Shown: positions 20,278-29,139 of the stretch, in pieces
Layout: every line of letters begins with the position of its first letter
Numbering within the stretch: position 1 is the stretch's first letter
Source of the DNA: a virus
Direction: 5' to 3' (one strand)
Length of the DNA stretch: 29,595 nucleotides
IMG/VR virus record: IMGVR_UViG_3300021963_000481
Coordinates: 1 to 29,595 of that record
Notes under the pieces: model-generated
Database searches by the model: none
Seen by the model: the letters and a program-made list of their open reading frames with translations, nothing else
What the model was told of the DNA's origin: nothing
Translations under genes and position numbers: made by a program

Positions 20278-23201
20278 TACTTGCGTCCTCCAAGAGTTTG
20301 CAGCTGCTTGTCTTGTTCAGCCACAGCCTCGTCGTAATTGCCGAATGTCGGAACGTCTACGGCCCCGCCATAATAGTCTGGATCGTAAACAAAGAAAACT
20401 ACATCCGGCTCTCCGTTGTTGAATTTAGAGAATGCTTCCTTGTCCCAATTGGGAGGAGCAAACTCATCATTCCACGGCAGACGAGCTACAGGACGGAAGC
20501 CGGCTGTCTCATATATCTTTGGGAGATATGTGTCGAAGGCATCAAGCTTTCTGCCACCGGCAGCAACAGCCGCTTGCAACATGGAATAGCCACCGCCTTT
20601 TGCAGATTGTTTGCCTGCGAAGACAGCAACGATGTCGCCATCTGGCTTGATTGCAAAACCGCTGCCATCGTCTGTTCTAAACAGACGAGCCTGCGCCAAG
20701 TCCTCTGCCGACTTGATTTCCACCTGAGCGCCAAACTTGTGGCCCCGCATTGCGTCAGTCATGTCTGCATTGTACTGCGCGGCTGATTGCTGTGCCGGAA
20801 CTTCACGAATGACAGGTAGCGTTAGCCCAGCTTCACGGTAACGCGCCTGAGACTGCGGATTAGGCTCAAGAACTAGAAGCCCATCTCCTGCATCGCCTGA
20901 TCCAGTTCCTCGCGTGTAAGGCCCGGTTTGTCCCTCAGGATTTCTTGGATCAACCCGCTCCGGAAGTCTCCGCTCGGCGCGGACTGTTCGTTGGGTTGCG
21001 CTGATGCCACGGAAGCCTTCGATGCCTCCCGGTTCAGCCGTAGCTTCAGTTGCATCGCCTGCGCGAACTCCTGGTCGTAGTTGTCCATAGATCCTCTCCG
21101 CCTCCTCACTAAATGCACCAGGGCGTGATTGCACGCCAAGATCTGTCATCAAGTTCTGCTCATAGTACCACAGAATGGCCTGAACGTCTTGTTCGCTCAA
21201 ACCTTGATCTTGCAGGCGGTCACGCACTTGCCGCGTGAATTCCTCCATGCGACGACGCTCTACTGTATTTCTGGGTCCGCCGGCAAGCTCCCCTTTGCTA
21301 TCTCTCATATCGCCAAAGTGGCGATTGTACGAGCGGCTGAACCATACGTCTTTTGTGGTGCCTTCATATCCGTTGATGTTGAGAGAGAACCTGCCGGTTT
21401 TGTCGCCGATCACCATGGCGCCCAGGTGCATGCTGTTTTGGCCGCCGCTCAAGCCACTTGGGTCTCCAGAGAGGCCTGCCTCTCTTCTAACATCGCCAAG
21501 TTCTTTGAGAGTGTGAGGGGAAAGCCACCAATCGGCAAAACCATCCGGACCAAGTTTTTCAACAAGGTGAGAAATGACCTGCATGTTCGCAGCGACACTA
21601 CCCTGCTTGAAGCCCCACCCAGCATTCTTGATGCCTTCAGTAACAGAGCCAGCAGCTGGAGGCGTTGTCGGAACTTTTCCGGTACGCTTGTATTGCAGCA
21701 TAGCTGCGATGGCAGCGCGGGTGTTGTTGGTGACGAGCTGCCCAATTGAGGTTGGCGCCATAATCGCCGACATGATCACGCGGTCAGTTTCACTTGTTGC
21801 CAAACTTTCCAAACCAGGAATGCGTGACGCAATCTCAAAAGTTTTCTTCACGTCACTGTCGTACCAACCCTTGCCAGAGACGGATTGATTGAGCTGATAC
21901 CGAACCTCATCGGTTGTTGCGTCAATGGCTGTGTTGAAATCTTGATCGTTGTACTGATCAAGCTTTCGCCCGTACTTGGCCACATGGTTTTGTTCATGGA
22001 ACGATGCAATGTCATCAATCCGGACAAGAGGCTTGTCCCGTGATGGGTCTCTCTGCGCGGCGATGGAGACAACTGCTTGCCGCGCTTGTTCGTTCTCAGC
22101 GCCGCCTTCGCGCAATGGAGTAGTGCTTCCAACAACTGGAGTGGTTGGGCCGCCAGTTGCAGCCGCACTCAAGCTTTGCGTCGTGCCGCGCGGCTGGAAG
22201 ATCTCAATCAGCATGTCCTTGTCGCCCTGCGAGATCGCACGGCTCAGGCCGATCGTGTCGGCCAGCAAGTTCTTTGCCTCGGGAGACATGCGCCGCAACA
22301 TATCCTTAGCAGGATCGCTAAGTGCTTTGACGAAAGGCACGAACTCAGCCACGCCCAGCGTGGTCAGCGCTGCGCCGATCGTCATGTCAACTGCGCCAGA
22401 CGCCATCTGATCTGGGTTGCCAGAGGACAACTGATTGTACCCACGGCCCATCATAGTAGTGCCTTCGTCCACTGAAATAGCGCCGCCAAGTGGAGACGTT
22501 ACATCTCCAAAACCAGTAAACAGATTAGAGAAAAAACGCAGATCGCCTGGGTCCAGATTCTCTGTGCCTGGCAGCATGCTGAACGCCGAGCGCAGCATGT
22601 CGGCGGCACCGCCACTTGGCTCACGGTTCGGATCAAGCGCATTGTAAATCCAATCCTGAACATTCCCACGCACACCAGCGCCTTGCGGCGCGATGATCTC
22701 AGCACCAGGCTGTGCAGCGTACTGGCTGATCTGATCAGGCGTCAACTTTACCGCGTCAGCGATGTTGGGCTGCGCCATGTATTGCTCAGTGCGAAACTTT
22801 TCGTACTGCATGACTTCGGCTTCGGTGTAGCCGGCGGCTTCATAGTCAGCCAGCTCTGGACCGTTTGCACCACCAATAATGCTTTCGATCGGCGCACGAC
22901 CGTTGGTCGGCACAGGCGATGTGGACGTAGCACCAGGCTGCGGTGCCAGCATCTCTTCCTTCTTGGCAGCCGCCGCGTCCGTCTCTGCCACCTGCATTGG
23001 CGTTACAGAGCGATCGCCGATGCGCAGCTTGCCGCCCGAGGGCAGATCGACGTAGACAGCCTCGGTCTTGTTTACGGGATCGTACTGGACAGTGCCGCCG
23101 CGCATGTTCGCCGGCGACAAGCCAGAGTACGTCTTGATCTGATAGGCCTCGTCATAACGGCCCATCTCAACGTCGGTGTCGTCTTCGATCAGTCCAGCCA
23201 T
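20277..23201 (-). CDS. Large internal virion protein with C-terminal GNAT-like domain, 974 aa
   Basis: The protein is 974 residues. N-terminal 1-330: disordered and helical, with LSSGNPDQMASGAVDMTIGA and a hydrophobic alternation near 265-285. The middle has a conserved-looking block with LNINGYEGTTKDVWFSRSYN (about 605-625) and QAILWYYEQNLMTDLGV (about 675). The C-terminus (about 830-942) resembles a divergent GNAT fold: DGDIVAVFAG, a GGGYSMLQAAVAAGG helix, LDAF, and YETAGFRPVARLPWND. Its place between two other internal proteins marks it as an ejected protein. Acetyltransferase activity cannot be claimed: the acetyl-CoA loop is not classical. It overlaps the next gene at one base (TAATG). 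Confidence 0.6.
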   Translation of the reverse strand: MAGLIEDDTDVEMGRYDEAYQIKTYSGLSPANMRGGTVQYDPVNKTEAVYVDLPSGGKLRIGDRSVTPMQVAETDAAAAKKEEMLAPQPGATSTSPVPTNGRAPIESIIGGANGPELADYEAAGYTEAEVMQYEKFRTEQYMAQPNIADAVKLTPDQISQYAAQPGAEIIAPQGAGVRGNVQDWIYNALDPNREPSGGAADMLRSAFSMLPGTENLDPGDLRFFSNLFTGFGDVTSPLGGAISVDEGTTMMGRGYNQLSSGNPDQMASGAVDMTIGAALTTLGVAEFVPFVKALSDPAKDMLRRMSPEAKNLLADTIGLSRAISQGDKDMLIEIFQPRGTTQSLSAAATGGPTTPVVGSTTPLREGGAENEQARQAVVSIAAQRDPSRDKPLVRIDDIASFHEQNHVAKYGRKLDQYNDQDFNTAIDATTDEVRYQLNQSVSGKGWYDSDVKKTFEIASRIPGLESLATSETDRVIMSAIMAPTSIGQLVTNNTRAAIAAMLQYKRTGKVPTTPPAAGSVTEGIKNAGWGFKQGSVAANMQVISHLVEKLGPDGFADWWLSPHTLKELGDVRREAGLSGDPSGLSGGQNSMHLGAMVIGDKTGRFSLNINGYEGTTKDVWFSRSYNRHFGDMRDSKGELAGGPRNTVERRRMEEFTRQVRDRLQDQGLSEQDVQAILWYYEQNLMTDLGVQSRPGAFSEEAERIYGQLRPGVRAGDATEATAEPGGIEGFRGISATQRTVRAERRLPERVDPRNPEGQTGPYTRGTGSGDAGDGLLVLEPNPQSQARYREAGLTLPVIREVPAQQSAAQYNADMTDAMRGHKFGAQVEIKSAEDLAQARLFRTDDGSGFAIKPDGDIVAVFAGKQSAKGGGYSMLQAAVAAGGRKLDAFDTYLPKIYETAGFRPVARLPWNDEFAPPNWDKEAFSKFNNGEPDVVFFVYDPDYYGGAVDVPTFGNYDEAVAEQDKQLQTLGGRK

Positions 23202-23202
23202 G

Positions 23203-24960
23203 TCACTGCCCTTGTATCATCGTCGTATAGCGCGAAATCTGTGCGCGAATTGCAGCATACTTAGATTGTTGAACCGATGTGGGTTCCGGCAGATTTTCAT
23301 ACCAGGCATCAAGATCTGCCAGTTCATTGCCGGGCCTCAAAGTAACTCCGAGAGATGGTGTCTGAGCCGCAAGATAATCACTGAGTTGCGCCTGCAGACT
23401 TGCCCGATAAGACACCATGCGCTCATCCACCAGCTCATTGGCGCGGGTCGTAAGCTGCGTTGATGTCATTGGGTTGCCAGCCTCTCGCGCTTGGTTAAAC
23501 TCGCGGGTGAGATGCGAGTTAACGTAGGCATAGGCAGCCTGCGCCTCTTTCGACTGCTCGTCTGTAGCTGCCGCCGCTCTGTTGAAACCGAATGCCGCAG
23601 CAACTGCATCATCGACAAGGCCCAGGCTCTCCCGCGACTCGGTCTGGATGCCATCAGCCATGGCCTTCCAATCCTGCTGAGACAGATCGCCGATGTTGTT
23701 GTTCAAATCTTGCATCGTGAGCGTGCCAGCCAGCTGTTTTTGATACAGCGTGGTGAACACCGCAGAATTGGTCTGAGTGGCAAACGGTCCAGCCACATCC
23801 GGATTGCGGTGCGTGTCGAGCGTCTTGCGCCGATCTGGCGTCAAGAAGTTCTGGCGATCAAGCGCACTGGTCACCGCATCTTGATACTGCTTGCCAGTGA
23901 TCGGTTGATCTGGGCTGATGCCGGCGAGGGCCAAAGCTTGAGGGTTTGCAGCCTGCAAGCGCTGCGTCAGATCCAGGCTGGCAGGAGCCTTGGGGTCAAC
24001 ACCGAATGCCGAGTTGTAGAGGTTCTCGTTTGCCAAGTTTGTTGCGGCAGTCTGTTCGGCCCTTGCCTCATCCATCGCGCCGTCAAGCTTGTTGGCCGTG
24101 GTTATAGCGCTGGCCAAGGCGTTAATCGCAACATCTGGCCGAGCCATGCGCAGCACAGACAATGTGTACGACGCGTCAGGGCCAAGACCCGACAGCTCTG
24201 CTGCCTCGGCTGAAGTCATCAAGCCAGCGTCAACCTGCGCCTGGTACTCTAGTGCCTTGCTCAGTGCGATTGCCTTGGCGGGATCGGCTGCGACGTAGCC
24301 GGCGGTCACGTTGTCTACGATCTTGCCAAGCAGCTCTGAGTTTACCGCTGCGCGGGTTTCTGGCGTCATAATGCCATTTGCGACACTTGCTTGCAGTTCT
24401 GCGTCTTGGCTGGTTAGCAGCATGGCCGCCAGCTCAACCGGGGTGTTCGGGTCTGAGAGCTGGTTGACCATAGATTCCTGGCGTGCCGAAGCCGCTGCAG
24501 CAGCACGCGCCTTGATGCGGCTTTCAATGGCATCGCGCAGCTGGAACCGCAACGTCAGTTCTTGCTGATTGAAACGCGCATTGAAGGCATCCGTCATCGA
24601 TCGGCTGGACAGCCCATCGGCCAGGCGCTCACGCATATCCTTGGTCTGCAGCTGCCAAGCGCCGGTGCCTTTTTCGTTGATCACATCGCCAAGCCGCCCG
24701 TTCTCTTTCAGGCTTTCGGCCAGCGTGCGCATTTCTTCTTCAGCCGCAAGCATGGCTTCGTTGTACTGCACCTCGGCCTCGGCCTTGGCACGCACAAGCG
24801 CATAGTCGCCAATCCCCTTCATGGCCGAGCTGAAGACCTCGCCCTTGGCCAAGGCGGCCTGCACGAATGGCTGCGCATTCATTCGCGCCTGGATGCGAGA
24901 TCCTGGCGCTTCGTTGGTGGCTTGAGCCTGAGAGCGGAAGATTGGAATTCTCATTGTCAC
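23203..24960 (-). CDS. Internal virion protein, gp15-like position, 585 aa
   Basis: A 585-residue, almost entirely helical, Ala/Gln-rich protein. Segments such as VRAKAEAEVQYNEAMLAAEE and MTDAFNARFNQQELTLRFQL (residues about 55-150) predict long coiled coils, as in T7 gp15. With the proteins on each side it would form the ejection channel. It starts at a GTG within a GTGA overlap (24960); an ATG two codons later (24954) is an alternative with GGTGG in front. There are no cysteines in the stretches I checked. The assignment rests on synteny and composition. Confidence 0.6.
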   Translation of the reverse strand: MTMRIPIFRSQAQATNEAPGSRIQARMNAQPFVQAALAKGEVFSSAMKGIGDYALVRAKAEAEVQYNEAMLAAEEEMRTLAESLKENGRLGDVINEKGTGAWQLQTKDMRERLADGLSSRSMTDAFNARFNQQELTLRFQLRDAIESRIKARAAAAASARQESMVNQLSDPNTPVELAAMLLTSQDAELQASVANGIMTPETRAAVNSELLGKIVDNVTAGYVAADPAKAIALSKALEYQAQVDAGLMTSAEAAELSGLGPDASYTLSVLRMARPDVAINALASAITTANKLDGAMDEARAEQTAATNLANENLYNSAFGVDPKAPASLDLTQRLQAANPQALALAGISPDQPITGKQYQDAVTSALDRQNFLTPDRRKTLDTHRNPDVAGPFATQTNSAVFTTLYQKQLAGTLTMQDLNNNIGDLSQQDWKAMADGIQTESRESLGLVDDAVAAAFGFNRAAAATDEQSKEAQAAYAYVNSHLTREFNQAREAGNPMTSTQLTTRANELVDERMVSYRASLQAQLSDYLAAQTPSLGVTLRPGNELADLDAWYENLPEPTSVQQSKYAAIRAQISRYTTMIQGQ

Positions 24961-25484
24961 CCACCAAACAGTTTGTATTCGTAGCCGATCTGTGCAGCCT
25001 GTCCGACACTGCCAATCAGGCTGGCTTTGCCAGACGAGCGCAGGCCGGCAGCCTGTGCGCCACCTTCCATGCGTGACAGCTCGGCATTCAGCCTGGCCGT
25101 CTCTTGCTGGTCAGAGATCTGCATGTTGGCGATCTCGCGGTTGAACTCAGCCACGTCCTGCTGATACTGAAATTCACGCGCGTTCTCCCGCAGGATCTGC
25201 AGCGGAGAGCCTTGCGAGATGTCGATGCCAGCGAAGCCAAAGCCTGCCTTCACAGCGCCCTGAACGTCCTGCTCAAACGATCGGCGAGAGCGCTGCGCAT
25301 CGACCAGGAAGTTGGCGTTGAAGATCTGGCGCTGACGCTCCAGCAAATCGATGTCGCGTTCGATGATCTTGGCGTTAAACTCGCCGGCCTTTAAAGCCGC
25401 CGCAGCTGCTTTATCAGCTGCACGCTTTTGCGATACACCTCCCAGAATTGAGGCGCCTAGTGCTAAGATCGGAAAGAGAGCCAT
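24957..25484 (-). CDS. Internal virion protein, gp14-like, 175 aa
   Basis: It starts with a short hydrophobic helix (MALFPILALGASILGGV), then a long coiled coil: AADKAAAAALKAGEFNAKII, DIDLLERQRQIFNANFLVDA, and FQYQQDVAEFNREIANMQIS. This is the size and style of T7 gp14 and similar ejected proteins, which insert in the membrane and help form the DNA channel. Gene order (tail tube, nozzle, gp14, gp15, gp16-like) matches the T7-like pattern. It overlaps the next gene by 4 bp. Confidence 0.65.
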   Translation of the reverse strand: MALFPILALGASILGGVSQKRAADKAAAAALKAGEFNAKIIERDIDLLERQRQIFNANFLVDAQRSRRSFEQDVQGAVKAGFGFAGIDISQGSPLQILRENAREFQYQQDVAEFNREIANMQISDQQETARLNAELSRMEGGAQAAGLRSSGKASLIGSVGQAAQIGYEYKLFGG

Positions 25485-25493
25485 CGATCACAC

Positions 25494-28010
25494 CTACTTG
25501 TCGAACGTGTTCATGCGCGGGAAGAGCGCAAGAACTGTTAGTGGCAGCGGCTGGTTCTGTCGCACATAGATGCGATCATCATCATCAAAGCCCCCAGGGA
25601 ATTCAATGTCTTTGTCGCCAGTGAACAAAGGCACTGCAGTGTCCATAGCCATGGAACTGTCGCGGAAGTAAATCTCATCAACCTCACCAGCGCTGTTGCC
25701 AACCTCGACACCCACAGTCTCATGCAAGCGAACCGTGATGGCATGGATGCGCTTGGGCTTGCCCTGGCTCGTGCCATCGACAGATCCAGCCTCAATACGC
25801 AGCGTTTGCAGATTGCTGGTGTATCCGTAGCCGGCAGCTACAATCGTGCTGCTGGTGTTCAAGGTAACGGCGCCAGACGCCACCACCTCGTCAGAATGCA
25901 CGGCGCCATTGGCTAGGATCGAAACCGTCTGTCCCTCTAGGTGGAACAGGCCAGACAAGTTGGTCGTGGCCGAGCCGCTGTAAGACAGGCCGCTGTCCAC
26001 ATAGAACGCGCCTGTGGTGACGCTGCCAAAGTCAAACGGTTTCATCAGCTCGACATAACGCTTGGTCACACCATTGATGGTGCGCTTTACGATCATGTAC
26101 AGTTCGTCTTCGCCGGTGTCGGTGGGCAACGACGCAACGCTTTCAACCACAGCCTGGCCGCCGCTAAAGGTGCCGCCAATCACATGCTTGTGAAAAGCCA
26201 CGACATTTTCTTCCCGGCGATAAGTCATGCCAATCAACGTGCCATCCGCACGAGCCATCCAGATCACACTGTCAGGCTCCTGTTGGTACGCAAATTGTAC
26301 GATGCCACCTTGCGTAATATGCTCGGCAAGGATCGACAAATCAGGAGCTGTGTAAGCATCTACATTGATGTCACCCACATACTTAAACTCGCGGATCTTG
26401 CGCTTGCCGCGCTGCAGAAACAGAGTTACGTCCGCGACCTGCACAGGCTCAATGGTCGAGGTGCCATAGTTTGAATATTTGCGGATGAGGGTCGTGGTTG
26501 GCGTAAGCGGGCCACTGTTTGACGCCGTCACCACATATTCACCGCCAGACGTACCAACGGTCAGGATGCGCGTGGACGAAAGATACCGGATGGCATTCAC
26601 CTGGTTGGACGCGATCGTGTAGATCAAGGCGTCGTCGTCAGCCGTGCCGATTACAAAGTTTTGATAGGCGCTGTTCTTTGAGAAGAACAAAGTCTGCGGA
26701 TTGTTGTTGGTGTTTGCGAAAACCAAGCGTTGCTCAAAAAAGGTAACAACGCTGGGCCGATTATCGGCACCAGACAACGGCGTTTCCCCAGGCCCAATTT
26801 CCTGAACCTCAGACGTGCCAAGTTCGGCAGTGCCGCCCGACGTGTACGCGGTAAAACCCGTGCCATTTACGTTGGTTCCAGCTACAGTTTGCAGGGCAAA
26901 GGTGTTGCTTGTGACCGCCGAAACCTTGTAGTAGGCGTCGTTTAGCTCCGTCATGCCGACGACATTGTTGATGTATATAATTTGACCATTCGTGAAAGAA
27001 TGAGATGCTGATGTCACAACAACCGGGTTGGCTTGAGTAGCGCCCGTGATCGCTCTTTCGGAACCACCGCCATCAACAAAGGCTGTGAAGCTTGTGGTAT
27101 TGATATTGTTGCCGCCTTCGTCCTGCAGCGTAAACGTGTCGGTGGTGACGTTGGCGACCAGAAAGTTTAATCCTTCTAGCTCGACCATTCCTTCAACATT
27201 GCTCAGATGCACCTGGTCGCCGTTGCTGAACCCGTGTCCAGTGACAGTAACAACGCCAGGATTTGCCTGCGTAATGTTTTCAACAGTTTTCGCTGTAAGC
27301 AAAGCAGTCTGAAGAATAGGAACTGTGAACGTCCAGTTTGCCGATCCAGTGCGGGTCAGCTTGCGAACTTCATAGCTCGGATGCACGATGTACATCGTGT
27401 CAGCAGACTGCGCATAACGCAGATTGAAAAGATCAGCTTCTGCGTAAGGCGTGGCCGTCTCATAGATTTCATCAGCCGTGCCGCCCGACGTGTAAGCGGT
27501 AAAGCTGGTTGTGTTGATGTTCGCCCCAAACGCATCTTTCAGCGTAAACGTGTTGGCAGTGACGTTGGCAACGATGAAGTTGCGATCATTCAGCTGCGTC
27601 ATCCCGACAACGCCAGTGATGAAAATCTCATCACCGTTGCTGAAGCCATGAGAAGCAGAAGTTAAAACACCAGGATTGGCCTGCGTCACTGCGGTGATTG
27701 TCTTTGCAGATCCTGTGAGAACCTGCAGGCCGTTGCGGTAAACCCGCATCGTGAGGTTTCCAAACTCAAGAATATATGTGTCAGACGTTTTGAACTGGAA
27801 CGGGATCAGCCTAGACTTTATCGCGCTGTTCTTCACCTCGCCCAGGAACTCAGTGCCAGGCCGGCGCTGCACACCGCCGTGCGGCATGACCACCATGTTG
27901 GTGAGATCCGATAGACCTTGCCTGTATCGCTCAAGGGTAATCTGCCCCTCAAGGCGGGGGGAAATCTCACCGGCTGTAAATGAGCTAAAAGCTGGTGCGG
28001 ATCTCGCCAT
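25494..28010 (-). CDS. Tail nozzle protein (T7 gp12-like) with three inserted FCCH-like repeats, 838 aa
   Basis: Recognised from the opening FTAGEISPRLEGQITLERYR and NMVVMPHGGVQRRPGTEFLG, typical of T7 gp12-like nozzle proteins. The C-terminal part has VVTFFEQRLVFANTNNNPQT and LRKYSNYGTS-type core motifs. Three related 75-residue domains are inserted at 104-178, 243-316 and 321-394; they resemble the E1_FCCH-like fold seen in some phage tail proteins. The protein would form the tail tip through which DNA passes. It overlaps the gp11-like gene by one base (TGATG). Confidence 0.85.
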   Translation of the reverse strand: MARSAPAFSSFTAGEISPRLEGQITLERYRQGLSDLTNMVVMPHGGVQRRPGTEFLGEVKNSAIKSRLIPFQFKTSDTYILEFGNLTMRVYRNGLQVLTGSAKTITAVTQANPGVLTSASHGFSNGDEIFITGVVGMTQLNDRNFIVANVTANTFTLKDAFGANINTTSFTAYTSGGTADEIYETATPYAEADLFNLRYAQSADTMYIVHPSYEVRKLTRTGSANWTFTVPILQTALLTAKTVENITQANPGVVTVTGHGFSNGDQVHLSNVEGMVELEGLNFLVANVTTDTFTLQDEGGNNINTTSFTAFVDGGGSERAITGATQANPVVVTSASHSFTNGQIIYINNVVGMTELNDAYYKVSAVTSNTFALQTVAGTNVNGTGFTAYTSGGTAELGTSEVQEIGPGETPLSGADNRPSVVTFFEQRLVFANTNNNPQTLFFSKNSAYQNFVIGTADDDALIYTIASNQVNAIRYLSSTRILTVGTSGGEYVVTASNSGPLTPTTTLIRKYSNYGTSTIEPVQVADVTLFLQRGKRKIREFKYVGDINVDAYTAPDLSILAEHITQGGIVQFAYQQEPDSVIWMARADGTLIGMTYRREENVVAFHKHVIGGTFSGGQAVVESVASLPTDTGEDELYMIVKRTINGVTKRYVELMKPFDFGSVTTGAFYVDSGLSYSGSATTNLSGLFHLEGQTVSILANGAVHSDEVVASGAVTLNTSSTIVAAGYGYTSNLQTLRIEAGSVDGTSQGKPKRIHAITVRLHETVGVEVGNSAGEVDEIYFRDSSMAMDTAVPLFTGDKDIEFPGGFDDDDRIYVRQNQPLPLTVLALFPRMNTFDK
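26829..27701 (-). repeat. Three FCCH-like domain repeats within the tail nozzle gene
   Basis: Three segments share TQANP(G)V(V/L)T, a GF(S/T)NG turn, a VGMT-type strand, and (T/N)FT(L/A)-type ends: residues 104-178 (27701-27477), 243-316 (27284-27063) and 321-394 (27050-26829). The second and third are tandem; the first is separated by about 64 residues of the nozzle core. The DNA is also similar (CAGCGTAAACGTGT and GTGACGTTGGC recur), so the copies are fairly recent duplications. Confidence 0.75.
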
Positions 28011-28615
28011 CAGAACCTCGATTCAATGAAGTCGCTGGCTTCCAGCTTCTGAGGTGCGCCCTCGGTTGCGTCAACAAACCGAGCCTCGCGGATCTTTTCG
28101 TCGTACATTGCGCTGACAAGCTGCACGACAGTAGTCGAGCCAGTAACCGCGTAGGCGATCTCCATAGCCAGACGAGCCGCAATTGTCTCAATCAGGGTCG
28201 CATCATATTCGGTGGGATCGGTGACGCGTGCGACATATTTGATCCGAACCGTACCTTCGTCCGTAAGAAGTTTACGCCCCTCAATGACAAACACCGGGCC
28301 GCCTCTGTTCGAGAACATGTTGTCCTGCGGGTACGACAGAGATCCATTCGAGAACTCCAGCACGCGCAGGCAGTATGGATCAATTGGCAGCGGATACTGA
28401 TAGGCATAGCCAAACGCAGGAGCCGTTGCTTCTTGCGCCAGTTCAGCGCGGCGGATCAGGCAATTCCAGGGATGTGAGCGGAATACAGCATCACGAGCAT
28501 TTGAGTAACGCTGGTTGACCAGGCGCCCAGCTTTGCTGTTTTCATCAAGGCTTGAGATATTAGATGCCCCGATCATGTTGAGCGCATAGTTCGCAATATC
28601 AACTGTGCTGGTCAT
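28010..28615 (-). CDS. Tail tube protein A (T7 gp11-like), 201 aa
   Basis: The start MTSTVDIANYALNMIGASNI, then LDENSKAGRLVNQRYSNARD and VFRSHPWNCLIRRAEL, is characteristic of T7 gp11-like head-tail adaptor (gatekeeper) proteins. A YQYPLPIDPYCLRVLEF segment follows. It should join the portal to the nozzle and seal the head. Its gene lies between the capsid genes and the nozzle gene, as in T7. It starts after the hairpin at 28636-28660 and is coupled to the nozzle gene by a one-base overlap. Confidence 0.85.
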   Translation of the reverse strand: MTSTVDIANYALNMIGASNISSLDENSKAGRLVNQRYSNARDAVFRSHPWNCLIRRAELAQEATAPAFGYAYQYPLPIDPYCLRVLEFSNGSLSYPQDNMFSNRGGPVFVIEGRKLLTDEGTVRIKYVARVTDPTEYDATLIETIAARLAMEIAYAVTGSTTVVQLVSAMYDEKIREARFVDATEGAPQKLEASDFIESRF

Positions 28616-28635
28616 CGGAGCGCCCCTTATGGTGG

Positions 28636-28667
28636 TAGGGGGCGGTTGTCCCGCCCCCTAAGTTTTT
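28636..28667 (+). terminator. Terminator-like hairpin downstream of the capsid genes, T-tract antisense
   Basis: A perfect 10-bp stem (TAGGGGGCGG, 28636-28645; CCGCCCCCTA, 28651-28660) with a 5-nt loop is followed on the plus strand by AGTTTTT. It lies between the head-associated gene and the gp11-like gene, the position of T phi in T7. The late genes run leftward, however, and in that direction the hairpin is preceded by an A-tract and not followed by T. It is thus a good rightward terminator and only a possible weak leftward one. Confidence 0.65.
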
Positions 28668-29127
28668 AGTCCAGAGCGTACATGATCGTCACTTCGATCG
28701 TGCCGGTGCCAGCGGCACCGCCCATGGTCGCAGTCACGGTCATGCCGTTGGCGTTTGCGTCAACTTCCGAACCCGAACCCAGAGCCAGGGTTGCGAGGAT
28801 GGCAGTCTTAGCAGCCGACGAGGTCGAGGTGGCAGCCAGGTAAGCCGCAGCCGAAGCCGAGACAGCGGTGCCAGCCGCGTTGGTGTGGGCGGCGTAGCCG
28901 ACCGACACCGTGGTGGAAGCGCCAAGCGCGTCATTCGCCAAGAAGCCCGAGATGAGACGAGCGTTGTCCGGCAGGACGAACAGCTCGATCACGTCGCCGG
29001 AAGCCAGCGCCGAAGCCTCATAGGTGCCGTGAGCGATACGAACGCGGCCACCAAGCTCGTTGGCCTTGTTCTTCACGGTCGGGTTTGCACGGGTGTTGGT
29101 GCGCTGCGCAGAGTAAACAGTAGCCAT
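28666..29127 (-). CDS. Head-associated (decoration-like) protein, 153 aa
   Basis: A 153-residue Ala/Thr-rich beta protein beginning MATVYSAQRTNTRANPTVKN and with YEASALASGDVIELFVLPDN. It directly follows the capsid gene. I recall similar proteins adjacent to capsid in related podophages. A decoration or minor head protein is the best guess. Its last codon lies against the hairpin at 28636. AAGGAG precedes the ATG. There is no transmembrane segment. Confidence 0.65.
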   Translation of the reverse strand: MATVYSAQRTNTRANPTVKNKANELGGRVRIAHGTYEASALASGDVIELFVLPDNARLISGFLANDALGASTTVSVGYAAHTNAAGTAVSASAAAYLAATSTSSAAKTAILATLALGSGSEVDANANGMTVTATMGGAAGTGTIEVTIMYALD

Positions 29128-29139
29128 TGCTCAGTCTCC

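Noticed and set aside
20873-21139. Leftward 88-codon frame inside the 974-aa internal protein gene
   Set aside because: Its sequence looks acceptable for a protein, but it starts mid-gene in another frame with no ribosome site and would be nested; more likely a shadow.
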